Part shown: one piece after another, positions 27,561 through 36,527 of the stretch | How the letters are laid out: the number at the start of each line of letters is the position of its first letter | Numbering within the stretch: position 1 is the first letter of the stretch | From: Paenibacillus lentus | GTDB lineage: Bacteria > Bacillota > Bacilli > Paenibacillales > Paenibacillaceae | NCBI RefSeq assembly: GCF_003931855.1 | Contig: NZ_CP034248.1 | Span: forward strand, 3,906,001 to 3,970,000 | Length of the DNA: 64,000 bases | Direction of reading: 5' to 3' | Translations under genes and position numbers: made by a program | Notes under the pieces: model-generated | The model's database searches: none | The model's input: the letters and a program-made list of their open reading frames with translations, nothing else | What the model was told of the DNA's origin: nothing

Positions 27561-28219
27561 TACGCATCCTCCCTGTTAGCCAATTGCAAAATAAGCTGAA
27601 CCTCGCCGCGTTGGATACCGACTGTTTTGGCGATCATATCGATGGACTTACCTCTAGCATACAAATCAAACAGCTCAGGATATCTACTGCGCAGTGAGTT
27701 CGTAGCTTCCGGTTCCTCCTGCTCAAGTAATGTAGCCTGATCAGGGTTCTCCGACACCTCAAAGGCTTCAATTGCCCCTAAATCTGCTGAAGAAGAGCCA
27801 GTATCAGGCAGATGAGATATGGTCATTTGAGAAGGTGATTCGCCAAAATTTAGAGTCGATGAAATTGCAGTGCTTGATGGAGATGACGACGCAGCAGATG
27901 TCTCAAGAGTTCCGAGACGGGACTCAAGCTGCCGGTTCAACTGCTCCACTTCAAGCAGCCGCTGACGCAGCTCAGATATCGATTCCTGCTGCGACATTTG
28001 CTTGGATGCCAGATCCTGCTTCATCCCCGAAACCAAATCGACCAGTTCCGCATTTTCCTTTTCGATCTCAGCCATATACTGTTCAAGTATGACTTCCATA
28101 TCACTGGCAGCCTCACTTATTGCACTACTGGAGGTTGTCCGGCCCGGTAGAAAGAATGCATAGAGTATAGAGGCAACCCCCAGTATGACAATATAAAACC
28201 AAGGTTCTCCTAATGACAA
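27560..28219 (-). CDS. swrB: SwrB/YlxL-like membrane coiled-coil protein
   Basis: A 219-residue protein with an N-terminal membrane helix (FYIVILGVASILYAFFLPG), a coiled coil (about 35-105) and a C-terminal helix-turn-helix-like segment (LYARGKSIDMIAKTVGIQRG, then EVQLILQLA). The topology and end resemble B. subtilis SwrB, which lies in the same place (sigD-swrB-rpsB) and promotes hook-basal body completion. It is longer than SwrB (167 residues). TTG is chosen as the start because GAGG is six bases upstream; a GTG four codons earlier lacks a site. The orthology is inferred from position and layout. Confidence 0.7.
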   Translation of the reverse strand: MSLGEPWFYIVILGVASILYAFFLPGRTTSSSAISEAASDMEVILEQYMAEIEKENAELVDLVSGMKQDLASKQMSQQESISELRQRLLEVEQLNRQLESRLGTLETSAASSSPSSTAISSTLNFGESPSQMTISHLPDTGSSSADLGAIEAFEVSENPDQATLLEQEEPEATNSLRSRYPELFDLYARGKSIDMIAKTVGIQRGEVQLILQLANREDA

Positions 28220-28267
28220 TGTTATCCTCACCTTTTACTGTTCGTAATGATTTATGTCGGCTTGTTG

Positions 28268-28588
28268 CTAGAGTGACAGGTCGATATGCCGTCCTTTAAA
28301 AGGATGCTCCGCCGCCTGTTCCTTTTCCCGTTCTCCCTGTTTCTCTTCAGCTTCGGCTTGTTCCTGCTCCTGATCAGCAGCAGCATTCCCTTCCCTCTTA
28401 ACAGCCTTGTTATGAGCGCTTTGTTCCATAGCTTGGCTTTTCTTGCGTTCAAGTTCGCTCGCCTTCATATTCTGACCGGCAAGTATGCTCTGATCAATAA
28501 GCGGTCTTTGCTGCTGTTCCTGCTGGATGCGCCCTGCTTCGCTAGTACGAGGGAGCGCAATTTGCATTTCAACAGATTTCATATTCAT
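28268..28588 (-). CDS. Small uncharacterised flagellar-cluster protein
   Basis: A 106-residue, highly charged, E/Q/K-rich protein with a distinctive N-terminus (MNMKSVEMQIALPRTSEAGR) and end (HPFKGRHIDLSL). I recall similar small proteins, with a start like MKxxEMQIxLPRT and an IDLxx end, near flagellar or sigma-D genes in other Firmicutes, but no function is known to me. The middle (about 35-90) is probably helical or disordered. The ATG has GAGG eight bases upstream. Confidence 0.75.
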   Translation of the reverse strand: MNMKSVEMQIALPRTSEAGRIQQEQQQRPLIDQSILAGQNMKASELERKKSQAMEQSAHNKAVKREGNAAADQEQEQAEAEEKQGEREKEQAAEHPFKGRHIDLSL

Positions 28589-28639
28589 GAAAATCACCTC
28601 ATGACAATATCATAGAATAGCATGTCTTTAAGTGATATT

Positions 28640-30052
28640 CTAGACATAGGCCGACATGGATATGTCCCCTTCAGTGTAATAGAAAGACATCCTTGATACA
28701 GGCTCTTTGATATATTTAGTATATCTGCCAATTACGATTTTAGAGCCACCATAGATCATTTTCAAAACGTCTACCCGTGCATTGCCGGTTTCTTCTAGGG
28801 CCTTCTCGATGTACAGCATGCGCTCTTTAATCTCATCGAGCTCTTGATAGTGCGATTTCTTCGTAAGATTAAGCTTAGATCGCATCGCTACCTTATCCGG
28901 TGTCAGCTTGCCCATAGAAGCTAATTGATCAAGTAGGGTAAGCGCTTTCTCAGTCTTGTCGATATTTGCCATCTGGTCTTTCAGCTGCTGGCGCAATTCC
29001 AACAGCTCATTTCGCAGTTCCGGATGTACGCCAACCTCAATCGATGTAGCTGTTGATGTCGGATTACCAATAACCCTAGCCGTAACCCGTTCGCCGGCCT
29101 GAATGTTTCCTCCAACAATCAGACCTCTAGAGCCCCTGCATATAACGTCCCTGCCAGCCCGTACGTTAGAATGCATGATACTCTGCGTCACAACGACATC
29201 TTCGCCGGCCGAAACATTGCCGTCCTGAATAAAGGAGCTTTTTACCTGTTGCCCTGCTTTTACGAGTCCTTTATTATATCCAATAATACCACCGGAAATC
29301 TCAATGGAGCCCTCGGCGATCAACTCTGCACCTTCAACACCGCCAATGACACGAATATCCCCGGAAGCACAAACTCGAAAACCTGTCAGAACATTACCAC
29401 GGATCACCACAGTTCCCACAAAGTCAATATTGCCGATGCTGTAGTCGACATCCCCATTGACTTCGTATACTGGAAATACATTCAACTTATCTTTATCAGT
29501 CCGTGTTACTAAACCATCAATCGCCGCATACATCGCAGTTTGCTCTGAATTGAGGACGACGTTCTTTCCCACCTTGAACCGCGCCGGCTTCCCGTCTTTA
29601 CAAGGTATCTGCTCTCCGGTGACCGCCATTCCCGGACTACCCGCTACCGGAGGGATAAGCTCGGCAATAATTTGCCCCCTCCGAACGTTGTTCAAGCGAG
29701 TAACATCCTTAAAGTCCACGGTGCCATCATCGCTTTCCGAAGGACGTATTTGTTGCTCCTCATCATCTAGCGGCACGGAATACTTGATCGAACCATCCTG
29801 CCCTTGCACGGGTTCGACCCCAATGGCAATCGGAGTTTTACTAAAGAAGTATTCTTTCGGATTAAGGACGAATCTACTCACAATATCCTCTTGAATACCA
29901 TATTTTACACCTTCTCCCCGCAAAAAATGATGCAAGGTATCCGCGGTACAGGAAAAATCTTCATCCTTTTTTAAAAATTGCAGGTAGGCTACCGTCTTGT
30001 CATCGTTCATCGTGACACTCAAAATTTGACCCAGATCATTCATATATTCCAT
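28640..30052 (-). CDS. fapA: FapA-family (DUF342) polymer-forming protein
   Basis: The 470-residue protein has an N-terminal region and a long repetitive central part with glycine/valine-rich turns (GNVLTGFRVCASGDIRVIGG, EGSIEISGGIIGY, GEDVVVTQSIMHS). This is typical of the right-handed beta-helix of FapA/DUF342. A C-terminal coiled coil (about 355-430) follows. FapA was described in Vibrio vulnificus as needed for flagellation; its role in Firmicutes is unclear. It sits directly after sigD. The ATG follows GGGAGG at seven bases. Confidence 0.9.
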   Translation of the reverse strand: MEYMNDLGQILSVTMNDDKTVAYLQFLKKDEDFSCTADTLHHFLRGEGVKYGIQEDIVSRFVLNPKEYFFSKTPIAIGVEPVQGQDGSIKYSVPLDDEEQQIRPSESDDGTVDFKDVTRLNNVRRGQIIAELIPPVAGSPGMAVTGEQIPCKDGKPARFKVGKNVVLNSEQTAMYAAIDGLVTRTDKDKLNVFPVYEVNGDVDYSIGNIDFVGTVVIRGNVLTGFRVCASGDIRVIGGVEGAELIAEGSIEISGGIIGYNKGLVKAGQQVKSSFIQDGNVSAGEDVVVTQSIMHSNVRAGRDVICRGSRGLIVGGNIQAGERVTARVIGNPTSTATSIEVGVHPELRNELLELRQQLKDQMANIDKTEKALTLLDQLASMGKLTPDKVAMRSKLNLTKKSHYQELDEIKERMLYIEKALEETGNARVDVLKMIYGGSKIVIGRYTKYIKEPVSRMSFYYTEGDISMSAYV

Positions 30053-30100
30053 AAGTCGTCCTCCCTTCATTCATAAATATTTATAAGTCAATTGTACTCG

Positions 30101-30889
30101 TTAATCCTCCAACATCAACAAATCTTTCTGCTTCTCCAAGCTGCCGCGAAGTCTAAGAATGGCTTTGGAATGGAGCTGAGAAATACGTGATGGAGAGAGA
30201 GACATCACCTCCGCAATTTCACTTAAGGATAAATCCTCGTAATAGAGCAAGGACACTACAGTTCGTTCTTTTTCTGTCAGCTTTTCGATCCCTTTCGCTA
30301 GAGATTCCTTAAGGAAGAATTCTCTTACTTTATAGTCAGGGTTCTTGGCTTTCTCGTCGATCAACAGATTCAAGCGCGTTTCGGATTCTTCCTCACGGAT
30401 CGGATCCTCCAATGAACACAGCGTCATAACAGCAACTTCCTGCAGCATATTTTGAAATTCCCTTTCACTTACATTCAAATATTCGCTCATTTCTGAATCT
30501 GTTACGGAGCGAAGATACTGCTGCTCCAACTGCTGATACCCCTCTTCAATTTTTTTGGCTTTCTCCCGAACGGAACGAGGAACCCAGTCCCCTTGCCTCA
30601 AACCGTCCAAAATAGCGCCTCTCACTCTCCACGAGGCATAAGTCTCAAATTGCAATCCTCTTTTATAATCAAATTTCTCCACAGCATCAATTAAACCCAT
30701 TACGCCATTACTGGATAAATCATCTTTAGAGACATTTTTGGGAAGGCCTACAGCCAGACGTCCGGAAACATAATCGACAATGTGCAAATGCTTCTCGATA
30801 AGCTGCTTCTTGGCCTCAATATCTCCGTGTTCTTTCCATTGCTTCCACACATCGGCGTAGTTCAAAGTGGATGTCTTCCGCTCGTTCAA
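30101..30889 (-). CDS. sigD: RNA polymerase sigma factor SigD (FliA/sigma-28)
   Basis: The sigma factor directs late flagellar, motility and autolysin genes. The 262-residue product has region 2 (DLSSNGVMGLIDAVEKFDYK, FETYASWRVRGAILDGLR, WVPRSVREKAK), region 3 and region 4 (LTEKERTVVSLLYYEDLSLS, SPSRISQLHSKAILRLR). All promoter-recognition segments look intact. The start is TTG after AAGGAGG. Its transcription from the operon start must pass the IS in flhA. Confidence 0.97.
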   Translation of the reverse strand: MNERKTSTLNYADVWKQWKEHGDIEAKKQLIEKHLHIVDYVSGRLAVGLPKNVSKDDLSSNGVMGLIDAVEKFDYKRGLQFETYASWRVRGAILDGLRQGDWVPRSVREKAKKIEEGYQQLEQQYLRSVTDSEMSEYLNVSEREFQNMLQEVAVMTLCSLEDPIREEESETRLNLLIDEKAKNPDYKVREFFLKESLAKGIEKLTEKERTVVSLLYYEDLSLSEIAEVMSLSPSRISQLHSKAILRLRGSLEKQKDLLMLED

Positions 30890-30904
30890 TTGCCTTCACC
30901 CTCC

Positions 30905-31327
30905 TTAGTTTTCTGTCAGGTGACGAACAACTTTAGCTAGCTCTTCAGGATCTTTGTCATCAGGCGTTTTAACCAATCTTGGCGGGTTTAACGGTGTAAA
31001 ATCGTCATTTCCTGTCTGATTTCCCGGTGGCTGCTTTAGCAATTCGTTCAATTCATCCGTTTCATCAGGTGTTGTCAAATCTAGCTGTCCACCCTTACCC
31101 TCATCATCTTGGGGCGTGATCAGATCCTCGTCCATCGAAGCAGGAGCCATCTCTTTCATAAAACCGATCATCCAATTGGCAGCATAAGAGAGTCCAAACC
31201 AAACTATAAAAGCGATAATCCCTCGAACGAGGCTTGTCGTAAACAAGTTACTACTAGAAGCCACTGCAAAAGTAAGCAAAAATCCAAAAAGTCCAAACAA
31301 CACAAAATATCTCATTTTTCCTGGCAT
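30905..31327 (-). CDS. Uncharacterised two-TM protein between cheD and sigD
   Basis: A 140-residue protein with two predicted membrane helices (about 6-25, RYFVLFGLFGFLLTFAVAS, and 32-56, SLVRGIIAFIVWFGLSYAA). An acidic cytoplasmic tail ends in DDKDPEELAKVVRHLTEN. It starts two bases after cheD with AAAGGA nine bases before the ATG, so it is cotranscribed and likely real. No function is recognised. B. subtilis has no counterpart at this position. Confidence 0.8.
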   Translation of the reverse strand: MPGKMRYFVLFGLFGFLLTFAVASSSNLFTTSLVRGIIAFIVWFGLSYAANWMIGFMKEMAPASMDEDLITPQDDEGKGGQLDLTTPDETDELNELLKQPPGNQTGNDDFTPLNPPRLVKTPDDKDPEELAKVVRHLTEN

Positions 31328-31329
31328 GG

Positions 31330-31830
31330 CTACAATTCCTTTACACCCTTTTGTACGCTACGTATAAATAATATACCCGTTTCGCAATCAAGCTCGATTG
31401 TTCTTCCGTAATTGCCTCCCGTATCTTCTGCTAACAGCGGGATACCCAGCTCTGAAAGCTTTTCCTTACAAGACTCCACATTTCTTGGGCCAATCCGCAG
31501 CGAATCGCCAGATCCGGCAAAGGTAAACATCTGAGATCCGCCTGCCATTTTGGCCACAATCCGTTTTTGCTCTGCTCCGATGTTCAATAATTGTTCCAAC
31601 AAAGCCGGAACAGCAGTATCTGCATACTTTGCAATATTTAATGCGCCATCACGGGCAATAGAGGAGGTAGGAAGCATGACATGAGCCAGTCCAGCCGCTT
31701 TTACGACTGGATCAAATAATGTCAGTCCCACACAAGAGCCAAGCCCTGTCGTCCGAATTAGTCCCGATTGCTGAATAATATTGAGATCCGCCATACCAAC
31801 CTTTACAATTCGCTGTTCCTCAATCATCAT
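31330..31830 (-). CDS. cheD: Chemoreceptor glutamine deamidase CheD
   Basis: CheD deamidates receptor glutamines and activates CheC. The 166-residue product has the catalytic cysteine C33 in TTGLGSCVGL, H50 in GLAHVMLP and T27, the positions expected from Thermotoga CheD. The MAGGSQMF motif follows. Its start overlaps the end of cheC, its regulatory partner. Confidence 0.96.
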   Translation of the reverse strand: MMIEEQRIVKVGMADLNIIQQSGLIRTTGLGSCVGLTLFDPVVKAAGLAHVMLPTSSIARDGALNIAKYADTAVPALLEQLLNIGAEQKRIVAKMAGGSQMFTFAGSGDSLRIGPRNVESCKEKLSELGIPLLAEDTGGNYGRTIELDCETGILFIRSVQKGVKEL

Positions 31831-32446
31831 TCATCGGTACTCCTAAAGCAATAAATATTTTGTCGAAAAATTCAGGATCCGGGATGAGGATAAATTGTCC
31901 CTCCACTTCTTGCTGGTCCTCGATGAATGTCGTATCAATCAGCAATGCCGAATCGCCCATCTCGCCAAATTGCAAAAGTCCATATCCTAGTATGGCACCA
32001 GCCATATCCATAGCTAGCGCAGGAACAGTTGGGGTCATGGCCAGCGATGTAAAGTCGGCTAGAGAAGATAGATAAGAACCTGCTAGTATGTTGCCAATCT
32101 CCGATAGTGCTGACCATTCCATTTCAGAGAACTCTTCCTCGCTCTCAACCTGAATTCCAACTAGACGTTGAAGGAGCTTCTTCGCCGCTTCAGGACTGAG
32201 GATAAAAAATAGATTGCCCGGGGCATCCCCTTCTACTCTCAAAAAAATGGCTAGTACAACACTTTCCGCTCCCCCAACCTTGTCAGCTACAGCCTCGAAA
32301 GGCAGCATTTGAACTTTTGGAACGGCCATATCTACCGGTTTATCAAGAAGTCTGGATAAAGCCGTTGCCGCATTGCCTGCACCGATGTTTCCGACTTCTT
32401 TCAACACATCCATTTTAAAGTCTGCAAAGCCTTTAAATAGATCCAC
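31820..32446 (-). CDS. cheC: CheY-P phosphatase CheC
   Basis: CheC dephosphorylates CheY-P and binds CheD. The 208-residue product contains both active-site repeats, EVGNIGAGNAATALSRLL and EIGNILAGSYLSSL, each with the E...N pair. The start is GTG after GAGGG. It sits between cheW and cheD as in B. subtilis. Confidence 0.96.
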   Translation of the reverse strand: MDLFKGFADFKMDVLKEVGNIGAGNAATALSRLLDKPVDMAVPKVQMLPFEAVADKVGGAESVVLAIFLRVEGDAPGNLFFILSPEAAKKLLQRLVGIQVESEEEFSEMEWSALSEIGNILAGSYLSSLADFTSLAMTPTVPALAMDMAGAILGYGLLQFGEMGDSALLIDTTFIEDQQEVEGQFILIPDPEFFDKIFIALGVPMNDD

Positions 32447-32449
32447 CTT

Positions 32450-32911
32450 TTAACCCTCTAAACTTTCCAGTTGAATGATTTCAGAACGGTTCAGTACTTC
32501 AGACAAATTCAGCATGACCAGTAGGCGCTCCTCGGAAAGACGAGCTACACCATGCAGATACTTTGCTTTGATTCCGCCAACAACATCTGGTGGGGAGTCG
32601 ATTACATCGCTGTTCAAATCTATAACGTCATTCGCCGAATCTACGATAAAGCCTACTTCCATCTCATTTACCGCAACGATAATGATCCGGGTATGATCCG
32701 TGTACTCAGTCTCCGGAAGGCCGAAGCGTCCGCGCAAATCCATCACCGGAATGACCACGCCCCGCAGGTTAATGACACCCTTCACAAAAGAGTATGTCTT
32801 CGGCACGCGGGTAATCGGCATCATGCGTTCAATCGTCTGGACCTTGTCTACCTCAATACCGTATTCTTCCTCTCCCAGTTTAAAAACGATGACTTTCATT
32901 TCCTCTCCCAT
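32450..32911 (-). CDS. cheW: Chemotaxis adaptor CheW
   Basis: CheW couples CheA to chemoreceptors. The 153-residue single-domain product has KVIVFKLGEEEYGIEVDKV, ITRVPKTYSFVKGVINLRG, VVIPVMDLR and EVGFIVDSANDVI. AGGAGG precedes the ATG. Confidence 0.97.
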   Translation of the reverse strand: MGEEMKVIVFKLGEEEYGIEVDKVQTIERMMPITRVPKTYSFVKGVINLRGVVIPVMDLRGRFGLPETEYTDHTRIIIVAVNEMEVGFIVDSANDVIDLNSDVIDSPPDVVGGIKAKYLHGVARLSEERLLVMLNLSEVLNRSEIIQLESLEG

Positions 32912-32977
32912 GGAACATCCTCCTTAATGGTTGTGGCAATGACAAATCTGCTCTGCCTGCCGCTTTTGTGTAATGTC

Positions 32978-35059
32978 TTACTTAATGAATGCATTGGGAT
33001 CTACAATAAGAGCTACTTGTCCATCACCCAAAATTGTCGCTCCAGCAACGCCTTGCACAGGAGGCAAATATTTGCCCAAGTTTTTGATAACAATCTCACT
33101 TTGGCCGATGAAGTCTTCTACCGTTAAGGCCGCCAAACGATCTCCCTTTCGAATAACGACAATCTCCGTCTCCTCTTCAGCAGCCTCATCAAAATCGGAA
33201 ACCTCAAACAGACTAGCTAAGGATAACAAAGGTATATTTCCGTCACGGTAAGGCACCATCGTATAGCCATGCACATTACGAATCTGTTTTCGCTGAATGA
33301 TTCCCGTTTCGACGATCGATGAGAGAGGTATCGCATATTTCTCCGAGCCTACCTTGATCAACATCGCGGAAATAATAGATAGAGTCAATGGTAGCTGTAC
33401 AGAGAACTTCGTTCCTTTGCCCAGGGTTGAAGTGACGGAGACATCGCCGCTGAGAGATTCGATTTTGGAACGCACCACATCCAGGCCGACTCCTCGTCCG
33501 GAAATGTCTGATATAACCTCAGCCGTACTAAAGCCTGCAGCGAAGAGCAGCATAAACACCTGCTCGTCCGTCATTGCAGCAGCTTCACTTTGCGTGACGA
33601 CCCCGTTTTTAACCGCTTTGCTGACAATTTTGTCGCGGTCGATCCCGCCCCCGTCATCCTCAATTTCGATGAACACATGGTTGCCGCTATGGAAGGCACG
33701 GAGTTGCACAGTTCCAGTCTCCGGTTTGCCTGCCGCAATGCGTTGAGCAGTAGACTCTATCCCATGGTCTACCGCATTTCTAAGCAAGTGTACAAGTGGA
33801 TCCCCGATCTCATCAATGACTGTGCGATCCAGCTCGGTTTCGGCGCCAAGGATAATCAGATCGATTTTCTTATCCAGCGATTTAGCCACATCCCGAACCA
33901 TTCGCGGAAAACGGCTGAATACCGTATCGATCGGAACCATCCGCAGCTTAAGTACAATATTTTGCAAATCACTGCCAACCCGGCTCATATGCTCTACCGT
34001 CTCGGTTAGGTCGGAACGTTTGATTTCATCAGCAAGCTGCTCCAGTCTTGAACGGTCAATCAACAACTCACTGAGCAAATTCATAAGCACATCTAGCCGC
34101 TCAATATCCACGCGAATGGTCCTGGACGGTGCTGCTCCTCCACCCGCTCGTGGAGTCCCCTTGGAATCTGGCGCTGCCGGCTTGGACGCCTGAGCAGGCT
34201 TCCCATCGACAGGAGCCGAAGCAGGAACAGTTGGCGCCTCTGCCGTTTCAGCTGCTGCTGCTACCTTAGCTTCGGAGGAAAGCTGCTTCAGCGTCTCATG
34301 ATCAAGAGACATCACTTCAGCTGATTCGATCTCGGAAAGATTCACAATCATGCTCTGCAATTCTGAAGCTTCCTTCTGCGTTATGTAATACAGTGAGAAT
34401 CTGCGATCAAATTTCTCTTGTTCAATATCTTGCACAGAAGGATGCGATTTAACGATTTCCCCATAGCGCTCTAGTAAATCAAACACTAGATAAGCACGTG
34501 CTGCTTTTAATTGACAGTCTTCGCGAATAGCAACCTCAATATATAGCACCCCGTGGCCTTCCGAGATCGATTGCTCCAAAACAGAGTGCTGAAATTCATC
34601 CAACTGAATGCCCGTATTAATCGCCGCTGTAGCTCCCGTCGCCTGTGTAGGTGGATTGCTGTCAGTTCCTCCAGGAACCTCACCGCGAACGATCGCTTGA
34701 AGTGAAGCTACGATAGATTGAACGTCAGCTTTACCATCACCGCCTTGCGTTATATCCTGAACCATCATTTGCAGGGCATCCAGACTTTGGAACAGCGTAT
34801 CAAAAATATGATCCTGCATTTTTAATTTTTCATTGCGTACCAAATCAAGAACATTCTCCATTTGATGAGTCAGCGAGGATAAATCCTCAAAGCCCATTGT
34901 TGCAGCCATCCCTTTCAAGGTATGTGCAGACCGGAAAATAATTTGCACTATTCCGATATCGTCAGGAGCTTTTTCTAGTTCTAGCATATTCTCATTTAAT
35001 GATTGCAAATGGTCGTTGGACTCATCGATAAACATGGATAAATACTGATTCATGTCCAT
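32978..35059 (-). CDS. cheA: Chemotaxis histidine kinase CheA
   Basis: The 693-residue kinase has an HPt domain with phospho-acceptor H46 (RSAHTLKGMAATMGF), a P2 region (about 150-260) and an A/P-rich linker. The dimerisation domain, ATPase (HLLRNAVDHGIE, EIEDDGGGID, DISGRGVGLDVVR, LGKGTKFSVQLPLT) and C-terminal CheW-like domain follow. All catalytic boxes are present. It phosphorylates CheY and CheB encoded in the same cluster. GGAGG is nine bases before the ATG. Confidence 0.97.
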   Translation of the reverse strand: MDMNQYLSMFIDESNDHLQSLNENMLELEKAPDDIGIVQIIFRSAHTLKGMAATMGFEDLSSLTHQMENVLDLVRNEKLKMQDHIFDTLFQSLDALQMMVQDITQGGDGKADVQSIVASLQAIVRGEVPGGTDSNPPTQATGATAAINTGIQLDEFQHSVLEQSISEGHGVLYIEVAIREDCQLKAARAYLVFDLLERYGEIVKSHPSVQDIEQEKFDRRFSLYYITQKEASELQSMIVNLSEIESAEVMSLDHETLKQLSSEAKVAAAAETAEAPTVPASAPVDGKPAQASKPAAPDSKGTPRAGGGAAPSRTIRVDIERLDVLMNLLSELLIDRSRLEQLADEIKRSDLTETVEHMSRVGSDLQNIVLKLRMVPIDTVFSRFPRMVRDVAKSLDKKIDLIILGAETELDRTVIDEIGDPLVHLLRNAVDHGIESTAQRIAAGKPETGTVQLRAFHSGNHVFIEIEDDGGGIDRDKIVSKAVKNGVVTQSEAAAMTDEQVFMLLFAAGFSTAEVISDISGRGVGLDVVRSKIESLSGDVSVTSTLGKGTKFSVQLPLTLSIISAMLIKVGSEKYAIPLSSIVETGIIQRKQIRNVHGYTMVPYRDGNIPLLSLASLFEVSDFDEAAEEETEIVVIRKGDRLAALTVEDFIGQSEIVIKNLGKYLPPVQGVAGATILGDGQVALIVDPNAFIK

Positions 35060-35086
35060 GGTGAGGCACCTCCTCTAAGAGATTCC

Positions 35087-36499
35087 TTATTTCACTACTT
35101 GTACAAGTTTGGGGCCAATTTCTTGTAACGGTAAAACATGGTTTACACAGTTCAATTCTATCGCCGAGCGCGGCATACCATATACAACACAGGTCTCTTC
35201 ACTTTCAGCAATAGTAGAAGTTACTCCGGCCTCGTACAACTGTTTCATGGCTTTTGCCCCGTCACTCCCCATCCCCGTTAAAAGCACAATATGCCTCCTC
35301 AGGGATTTAAGCGGCAACAGCGACTCGTATAATACTTCCACGGATGGTCGATGACCATTCCGCGGCGCCTGACTACTCAAGCTTACCTTGTATCCTTCCA
35401 CATCCTTAATCACACTCATATGGAATCCGCCAGGTGCGATATAGGCGGTACCCGGAAGAAGCCTCGACCCTTCTTCTGCCTCTATCACATGCAATGGGCT
35501 CAGACTATTTAAGCGCTGGGCAAGTGACTTCGTAAAGTTCGGCGGCATATGCTGCACAATCACGATTGGCGCCGGAAAGTTACGAGGGATATTTTCCAGC
35601 ACAGCCTTCAATGCCTTAGGCCCACCTGTTGATGTGCCAATAGCCACGATATCTGTAAAGTCAGTTTTGTTAAATCCGGGCTTTTCCTCTTGCAATTTTC
35701 CCTGATTTTGAGTTTTTACTATTGATGTACCTGACTTTTCTATCAATGATTCTTTAATTGAATTTGTAGGACTTTTCTTTGGACTCGGGAGCTTTGCGAC
35801 TCCTTTATCTTGAATTGCCGGACTGATTCTTCGTTGTTCCGCGCTACCAGCTCTAACTGGTTCAACATTCGCTTTAGTCAAAGAGTCCAGTTTGGCATAT
35901 CCCCTTTTAGCGGGATCATCACGAGTTGACCCCATTATGCCTTGATCGACGCCTCTAGTAGTTGCCCCGCGCTCCTGCTTAAGTTTACTCGGTGCTTTTC
36001 TTAGTTCGGCATCCACTGAACTCAGCGAGTTATCGACCGGCCGCACATTCGGTATAATTTGAGACTGAATTGCGGACTCCCTTGCGGCTTTACGCTCTTT
36101 CATCAGCATAGCCGTTCGAATCTGTTCATGGAGTTGGCGTCTCACCTGCCCAATGTCATGCGTATTCGTAGAAGCAGATGGTTTACGAATAAAATCGAAG
36201 GCGCCGAGCTCCAAGGCCATGATCGTTTCACGCATCCCCTGCTCATTAATGCCGGAAAGCATAATAACAGGTAGCGGGTGACGCTCCATAATAATTTTCA
36301 AAGCGTCCAGTCCATTTAATTCTGGCATTTCCACATCCATTGTGACCAAATCCGGCGATAAAACAGCAATTTGTTCAATGGCCTCGCGTCCATTTCGAGC
36401 AGTACCGATCACTTTGAAAGCAGGATCCTGCTCAATCAAATCTGACACGATCTTCCTCATAAAAGCCGAATCATCAACCACCATAATCCGGTAAGCCAT
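35087..36499 (-). CDS. cheB: Chemotaxis response regulator protein-glutamate methylesterase CheB
   Basis: CheB removes methyl groups from receptors when phosphorylated. The receiver domain has VVDDSAFM and D55 (LVTMDVEMPE). The esterase domain has IVAIGTSTGGP with S290, VQHMPPNF and LLTGMGSDGAK. The protein is 470 residues because the linker between domains (about 130-280) is unusually long, basic and S/T/K-rich; B. subtilis CheB has 357 residues. The catalytic residues are all present. Confidence 0.95.
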   Translation of the reverse strand: MAYRIMVVDDSAFMRKIVSDLIEQDPAFKVIGTARNGREAIEQIAVLSPDLVTMDVEMPELNGLDALKIIMERHPLPVIMLSGINEQGMRETIMALELGAFDFIRKPSASTNTHDIGQVRRQLHEQIRTAMLMKERKAARESAIQSQIIPNVRPVDNSLSSVDAELRKAPSKLKQERGATTRGVDQGIMGSTRDDPAKRGYAKLDSLTKANVEPVRAGSAEQRRISPAIQDKGVAKLPSPKKSPTNSIKESLIEKSGTSIVKTQNQGKLQEEKPGFNKTDFTDIVAIGTSTGGPKALKAVLENIPRNFPAPIVIVQHMPPNFTKSLAQRLNSLSPLHVIEAEEGSRLLPGTAYIAPGGFHMSVIKDVEGYKVSLSSQAPRNGHRPSVEVLYESLLPLKSLRRHIVLLTGMGSDGAKAMKQLYEAGVTSTIAESEETCVVYGMPRSAIELNCVNHVLPLQEIGPKLVQVVK

Positions 36500-36527
36500 C
36501 GTCCCACCCCTGTTCCTTAATACAGAA

